This document shows, one piece after another, positions 59,652 to 64,000 of a stretch of 64,000 nt of DNA (positions are counted from its first letter, which is position 1; the number at the start of each line of letters is the position of its first letter). Source of the stretch: Gammaproteobacteria bacterium (GTDB taxonomy: Bacteria > Pseudomonadota > Gammaproteobacteria > DSM-16500). The stretch covers positions 248,001 to 312,000 of the forward strand of contig JACDDU010000001.1 of the NCBI GenBank assembly GCA_013816845.1. Reading direction: 5' to 3'. The notes beneath the pieces are model-generated. The model was not told where the DNA came from and made no database searches. It saw nothing but the letters and a program-made list of their open reading frames with translations. The translations under genes were made by a program, and so were the position numbers.

Positions 59652-61235
59652 TTATGAGTTGATTTTTTCTTCTTCGAAGTCTTTCAATAATTGTCCATGT
59701 CTTGCAAAAGAAAGTTCCAAGGCTGCTTTTCTACACGCGGCACGCTCACTACGTAACGCAATAACGAGTAAGCCAAGCAAGATGACTAAAAGAGGATCCA
59801 TGCCATTATACATCCAGGGGGTTAAACCGAAAGTAGGTTGCACACTTCCTTCTAATACATAAGTTTGATGGGGTGGCGCTTGAGATTGCAAATTACCATC
59901 CGGGCCGATAATGGCGGTTAAACCATCATTACTGATGACCGTGACAGGACGTCGCAATTCAACGGCGCGCATGGCAGCCATTTGTAAATGTTGGGCTTGC
60001 GCCGCCGATTTACCAAACCACGCATCATTGGTGAGCGTCATTAAAAATCCGATCTCTCGATCTCGGGTCAGCATTAATTCTGGGAACGCGATTTCATAGC
60101 AAATTGAGGGTAAAATTTTCACACCCTGTATCGTGAAGGCAGGTTGATCATCTCCGCCTGGCGTAACATCTGACATAGGGATTTGTAGGATATTAAGTAA
60201 GCCGGTAAACACGTTGGTGAGTGGGACATATTCACCAAAAGGTACAAGATGTCGCTTTAAATAAACTTTTTTATCAGCGCCGACGGACACGATGGCATTA
60301 AAATATTTATTGCCACGTGCTTCTATCGGAATTCCAAAAATGAGGTGCGCTTGATTGCGTTTTGCTAGCTTGTCCATTTCTTCCACGAAAGCGCCAACAT
60401 CTTGTAAGGCCATAGGAATGGCGCCTTCTGGCCAAATGATGAGTTTATTTTTTCCCCATAACGGTTCACTTAAGTTTTGATAACGATCGAATGAAAGTTG
60501 AATGTGTTGAGGTGACCATTTAATTTTTTGTGGAATAGCACCCTGCACTAAACTCATAGAAATCGGGGAACCCATTGGTTTTGTCCAAGGTATAAAGCAA
60601 AGTGCAGCGCCTAGGATCCATAATCCTGTGAAACTCAATAAATTAAAATAAACGCTTTTATAGTCTTTTTTGTTGAGCTGAATAATGGCATTAACAATGA
60701 GACCACTTGCAAGTAAAGCCACTAAAGAGACGCCATAAACGCTGAAAAGCGGTGCAAAGCCTTTCAGGGGTGAGTTAGTTTGGCTGTACCCTAAAAAAAG
60801 CCAAGGAAAACCCGTAAAAAGCCAACTTCGAATCCATTCACTTAAAATCCAAAGCGCGGGAAAAGCGCAGAGAATTTTAGTCGCATTACGATGCGGAAAA
60901 AATCGATTGAGTAAATATCCAACGGTTGCAGGATAAAGACTCAAAAAAGCAATAAAAAGTGCGGTAATAAAAATAGCTAAGGGCGGAGGCAATCCGCCCA
61001 CATCATGCATACTGATATAGACCCAGTAGACACCGACACCATAAAAACCTGCGCCGAACCAAAAACCTAATTTAAAGCCGCCGCGTGCATTCGTTTTTAA
61101 TAACAATGCGAGTAAGCAAGCAGGTGAAATAAATGCCAACGGATAAATGCCGTAAGGCGCAAAAGCGAAGGTCAACGCTATGCCTAATAGCAGAGCGAGC
61201 AGGCTCGGTTTGGTTCGTAAAAGCCAATTATTCAT
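59652..61235 (-). CDS. lnt: Apolipoprotein N-acyltransferase
   Basis: 527 residues. It adds the third acyl chain to lipoproteins in the inner membrane. About six N-terminal membrane helices (to residue ~215) are followed by a nitrilase-type domain with the triad in IIWPEGAIP (Glu), a Lys near KRHLVPFGEYVP, and Cys in PSICYEIAFPEL. A final helix (LLVILLGLLVIAL) is followed by a 30-residue charged tail slightly longer than usual. Co-directional with leuS. Confidence 0.95.
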   Translation of the reverse strand: MNNWLLRTKPSLLALLLGIALTFAFAPYGIYPLAFISPACLLALLLKTNARGGFKLGFWFGAGFYGVGVYWVYISMHDVGGLPPPLAIFITALFIAFLSLYPATVGYLLNRFFPHRNATKILCAFPALWILSEWIRSWLFTGFPWLFLGYSQTNSPLKGFAPLFSVYGVSLVALLASGLIVNAIIQLNKKDYKSVYFNLLSFTGLWILGAALCFIPWTKPMGSPISMSLVQGAIPQKIKWSPQHIQLSFDRYQNLSEPLWGKNKLIIWPEGAIPMALQDVGAFVEEMDKLAKRNQAHLIFGIPIEARGNKYFNAIVSVGADKKVYLKRHLVPFGEYVPLTNVFTGLLNILQIPMSDVTPGGDDQPAFTIQGVKILPSICYEIAFPELMLTRDREIGFLMTLTNDAWFGKSAAQAQHLQMAAMRAVELRRPVTVISNDGLTAIIGPDGNLQSQAPPHQTYVLEGSVQPTFGLTPWMYNGMDPLLVILLGLLVIALRSERAACRKAALELSFARHGQLLKDFEEEKINS

Positions 61236-61472
61236 GGGAGATAATTCATTTAGAATGAGTGAACAGAAAGTTTACTCAAGATCAATCGGATCTGCCAATA
61301 ATTAATGTGTTTATTTAGGCATTGGGATGCTCAACCGTATTAAAACGTGCATTAATTTAACTTGAGTTGCCTTGGCAATTTTGCTAATTTGTTTTTCTCT
61401 TTTTTTCCCTCTTTTCTTGCTGAAGCATTTCAGTAAAAAAAAAATTAAAAAAAATGCAAGGAAAATGCTCCC

Positions 61473-63164
61473 ATGAAAATTCAACTGAAGTGTTGTTTTA
61501 CCGCTTTATTTGCAATGAGCTTGCTATCGTCGCTATGGGCTAATGAAGTTCTACCCTCACCGCAAGAAAAGATTGCTTCGACCCAAGTCGAACCCAAATC
61601 GTTAAGAGATGAACTTGAAGTTTTAAAAAAACAGTTAAATGCGATTAAAAGTCAATTAGCTACACCGCAACCCCGATTAACCTATCGCCATGCACGTATA
61701 CAACTTGCGCAAAACCAAGTTAACCAAGCAAAGCAATCTCGTTCAGCAAAAGCTTCAATACCTTCAACTGAAAATACGAGTGGTACCACTTCTGCAGGCA
61801 TAGGCGAGTCGGTCCCCAATACGAACGTGCCAGTTCCCGGAGATAAGCCAGCTCATTTATCGCAAAAGGATTTGTATAAACTTATTACTGAAGAAGCTCA
61901 GTATTTGCCCTTTGATTTAGACGTTCCGGGCCAAGCTTTTGTATCGACCGGACCTTATGTGGGGGTACCTCTACAATTTTCTGGTTCCAATCTTATTGTT
62001 AATAGTCCCAGTGTTAATACTGATGTGCAATTATTAAGTATTCGACAATCAATCTATAAACAACTCATGGCAATGGGTGGGGAGATTTTTAGTGAACCTT
62101 TCCATTCTCATTTACTCTTAAGTGGTGTAGTAGAGGTACAAGCTGGTGCAATTGATCCTAGTGCTGCGCCGCACCGTTCTGATATTGATGTGACTAATGT
62201 AAGTTTCGACTTATTTTTCATCGGACCAAGCAGATGGTTGCTGGGTTTTGTTGAGTTTTCTTATGACAATGGTTTGCCAGAAACTCATTTTTATCGGTTC
62301 GCTAACTCTCGGGTTTATGTTAATAAAGCATTTGTAACGATTGGGGACTTCACCGTTACGCCTTGGTATGGTTCCTTTGGACAATTTTATGTCCCATTTG
62401 GTACTTTCTCCACCGTCATGTTGAGTGATACTTTACCTAAATTAATTGGACGCACCAAAGCACGTGCCATTCAATTAGGTTATTGGGGCGATGGGGATAA
62501 TGCTTTTTACGGCGCAGCTTATATTTTCCGCGGTGATAGTTATGCAGGCTCTGCAAGCCGAATTAATAATGGCGGCCTCAATTTTGGTTATCGGTTTAAA
62601 TCAGCAGTAGTAAGTGGAAATGTTGGTGGTGGTTTAATTAGCAACATTGCAGATTCTGGGGGTATGCAATTAGGAACAGGATTTGCCTTTGCTGAGCAAA
62701 TTTCACATCGAGTGCCTGCGTACAATTTGCGAGGCATATTTAATCTCGGTACCCACGTGGATTTAATTGGTGAATGGATAGGTGCTGCAAAAAGTTTTAG
62801 TCCTAACGATATGTCTTATAATGGTCAGGGCGCAAAGCCTTCTGCATTTGACCTCGAGTTGGCTTATTCTTTCTTTATTTTACAAGATCGTCCAAGCTCT
62901 ATCGGTATTGGCTATGGACATTCTTATGAAGCGCTTGCATTAGGAGTGCCCTTATCTCGTTATTCTATGGCGTTTAATACTTCCCTTTGGCGGAACACTT
63001 TGCAAAGTATTGAAATTCGTCATGATCAAAATTATGCAGCGAGTGATACCGGGAATGGCCCTGTTGCCGCAGCGATCCCTCCCGTTACTTGCACTTCAGC
63101 AGTTTGCTCTACTTCAGGGCAGGGGGATAATGCGATTGTTCTTTCCTTTGATTACTTCTTTTAA
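61473..63164 (+). CDS. LbtU-like outer-membrane porin (siderophore-uptake family)
   Basis: 563 residues. A signal peptide (MSLLSSLWA end) is followed by a short coiled coil ([20 protein letters not shown]), a Ser/Thr/Pro-rich linker, and a long beta-rich domain ending in aromatic FDYFF, typical of outer-membrane barrels. The coil plus barrel order is that of the Legionella LbtU group (DUF3573), a 16-strand barrel for legiobactin uptake. Multiple paralogues exist in Legionellales and not all import siderophores, so substrate is open. ATG 61473 has AAGGAAA upstream. A terminator hairpin follows. Confidence 0.75.
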   Translation: MKIQLKCCFTALFAMSLLSSLWANEVLPSPQEKIASTQVEPKSLRDELEVLKKQLNAIKSQLATPQPRLTYRHARIQLAQNQVNQAKQSRSAKASIPSTENTSGTTSAGIGESVPNTNVPVPGDKPAHLSQKDLYKLITEEAQYLPFDLDVPGQAFVSTGPYVGVPLQFSGSNLIVNSPSVNTDVQLLSIRQSIYKQLMAMGGEIFSEPFHSHLLLSGVVEVQAGAIDPSAAPHRSDIDVTNVSFDLFFIGPSRWLLGFVEFSYDNGLPETHFYRFANSRVYVNKAFVTIGDFTVTPWYGSFGQFYVPFGTFSTVMLSDTLPKLIGRTKARAIQLGYWGDGDNAFYGAAYIFRGDSYAGSASRINNGGLNFGYRFKSAVVSGNVGGGLISNIADSGGMQLGTGFAFAEQISHRVPAYNLRGIFNLGTHVDLIGEWIGAAKSFSPNDMSYNGQGAKPSAFDLELAYSFFILQDRPSSIGIGYGHSYEALALGVPLSRYSMAFNTSLWRNTLQSIEIRHDQNYAASDTGNGPVAAAIPPVTCTSAVCSTSGQGDNAIVLSFDYFF

Positions 63165-63172
63165 ATAAAACG

Positions 63173-63199
63173 ATCAGTGGGCGATTTCTGCCCACTGAT
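63173..63199. terminator. Bidirectional terminator between the LbtU-like gene and nth
   Basis: ATCAGTGGGC (63173-63182) and GCCCACTGAT (63190-63199) form a perfect 10-bp stem with a 7-nt loop between convergent genes. Confidence 0.85.
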
Positions 63200-63858
63200 T
63201 ATTTCAATGCATTTTTTTCTTCTGCTAATGTTGTTTTATACGGATACTCACACCAGACACGAATAACACATTCTGGACAATGGGGCTTTCTTGCAACACA
63301 AACATAGCGTCCATGAAGAATCAACCAATGATGCGCGTTTGGTTTGAATTCATCAGGTATATTTTTCATTAATTGCTTTTCAACCGCTAACGGTGTTTTG
63401 CCCTTAGCTAAGCCAGTTCGATTTGCAACTCTGAAAATATGCGTATCGACTGCAATGGTTGGTTGATGAAAACACGTATTTAAAATAACGTTGGCTGTTT
63501 TTCTACCAACTCCCGGCAGCGTTTCAAGTTCTTCTCGAGTTGTAGGCACTTGGCCATGAAAATTTTGAATTAAAATTTTACAGGTTGCGATTACATTTTT
63601 AGCTTTGGTGGTGTACAAGCCGATTGTTTTAATGAACTGTCGAAGTCTTTCTTCCCCAAGGTCTAAGATTTTTTCCGGGGTATGAGCGATTGGAAATAAA
63701 AGTGCAGTTGCTTTATTGACTGACTTGTCCGTAGCTTGCGCAGATAAAATGACAGCAATTAACAATTCAAAATGGCTATGATAGTTAAGTTCAGTCGTTG
63801 GTTGCGGATTAATTTGTTCAAATTTTAAAAAAATTTTGCGAATGGTTTTTCTATCCAT
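63199..63858 (-). CDS. nth: Endonuclease III
   Basis: 219 residues. DNA glycosylase/AP lyase for oxidised pyrimidines. The helix-hairpin-helix ETLPGVGRKTANVIL carries the catalytic Lys, VDTHIFRVANR the catalytic Asp, and the C-terminal [4Fe-4S] loop is C-x6-C-x2-C-x5-C (CVARKPHCPECVIRVWC). Full length (211 in E. coli) with a few extra residues at the end. The stop codon overlaps the terminator stem. Confidence 0.96.
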   Translation of the reverse strand: MDRKTIRKIFLKFEQINPQPTTELNYHSHFELLIAVILSAQATDKSVNKATALLFPIAHTPEKILDLGEERLRQFIKTIGLYTTKAKNVIATCKILIQNFHGQVPTTREELETLPGVGRKTANVILNTCFHQPTIAVDTHIFRVANRTGLAKGKTPLAVEKQLMKNIPDEFKPNAHHWLILHGRYVCVARKPHCPECVIRVWCEYPYKTTLAEEKNALK

Positions 63859-63947
63859 TTTGATCTTCTCAACTTATAATGATTCCCAATTTATTTATTG
63901 ATGGACCGAGCTCGCGTCGTAGGTTGGTAGAATTAAGGCCATTTGAC

Positions 63948-64000
63948 ATGCAACCGTATCTTAGCATAGTTATTCCCGTTCATAATGAACAAGAAGTTCT
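63948..64000 (+). CDS. Glycosyltransferase family 2, N-terminal end (runs off the right edge)
   Basis: ATG 63948 opens MQPYLSIVIPVHNEQEV, the characteristic first strand of GT-A glycosyltransferases of the DPM1/ArnC type (S-I-V-I-P-V-x-N-E). Only 17 residues are visible, so the sugar and acceptor cannot be inferred. Confidence 0.7.
   Translation, partial: MQPYLSIVIPVHNEQEV

Overview
The window looks like a chromosome segment of an AT-rich, intracellular-lifestyle gammaproteobacterium of the order Legionellales (Legionella / Coxiella / Aquicella side). This is inferred from the housekeeping block (recA-recX-alaS-lysC-csrA; leuS-lptE-holA-nadD-rsfS-rlmH), a gene resembling the IcmD/DotP inner-membrane protein of Dot/Icm type IVB secretion, an LbtU-like outer-membrane protein, and many eukaryotic-like or effector-like genes (ankyrin repeats, a protein kinase, a YopJ/Ulp-like protein, a Tiki/ChaN-like protein). 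The exact genus cannot be fixed from the sequence alone.

Region 1 (about 1-23,450) is an accessory region of low gene density and long intergenic stretches. It holds the tail of an ankyrin gene, a decayed membrane-protein gene, a tRNA-Arg(UCG) next to a tyrosine-integrase remnant, an M15 peptidase, small secreted proteins, several unrecognised probable effectors, a MazG-like pyrophosphohydrolase, a zinc phospholipase/P1-nuclease-like protein, a Ser/Thr kinase, a 1493-residue ankyrin protein, a candidate clan-CE cysteine protease/acetyltransferase, and an HAD-like protein. Remnants of a serine recombinase and of a second tyrosine integrase show repeated insertion and decay.

Region 2 (23,456-29,184) is a compact integrated element of about 5.7 kb. 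It is bounded by 58-bp perfect direct repeats, the right one inside tRNA-Arg(ACG). It carries its own HTH/excisionase-like gene and an intact tyrosine integrase. Cargo is a YciI-like protein, a GNAT acetyltransferase, a truncated MFS transporter, a class I glutamine amidotransferase, a PAS-LuxR regulator and unknowns. The integrase remnant just outside the left repeat shows that the same tRNA 3' end was used before.

Region 3 (29,298-37,406) is a conserved core block read leftward: recA, recX, alaS, lysC, csrA and tRNA-Ser(GCU), preceded by an RhlE-type RNA helicase with a striking 12-residue repeat tail. Region 4 (37,407-45,858) mixes two effector-like genes, each preceded by a copy of the same 97-bp sequence 1,700 bp apart, with pncC, mutS and an unrecognised 590-residue protein.

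Region 5 (45,897-64,000) is core again: rluB-scpB leftward; ribF-ileS-lspA rightward; an alpha/beta hydrolase; an IcmD-like membrane protein plus lipoprotein; then the envelope, translation and NAD cluster lnt-leuS-lptE-holA-nadD-rsfS-rlmH leftward; an LbtU-like porin; nth; and the start of a family 2 glycosyltransferase.
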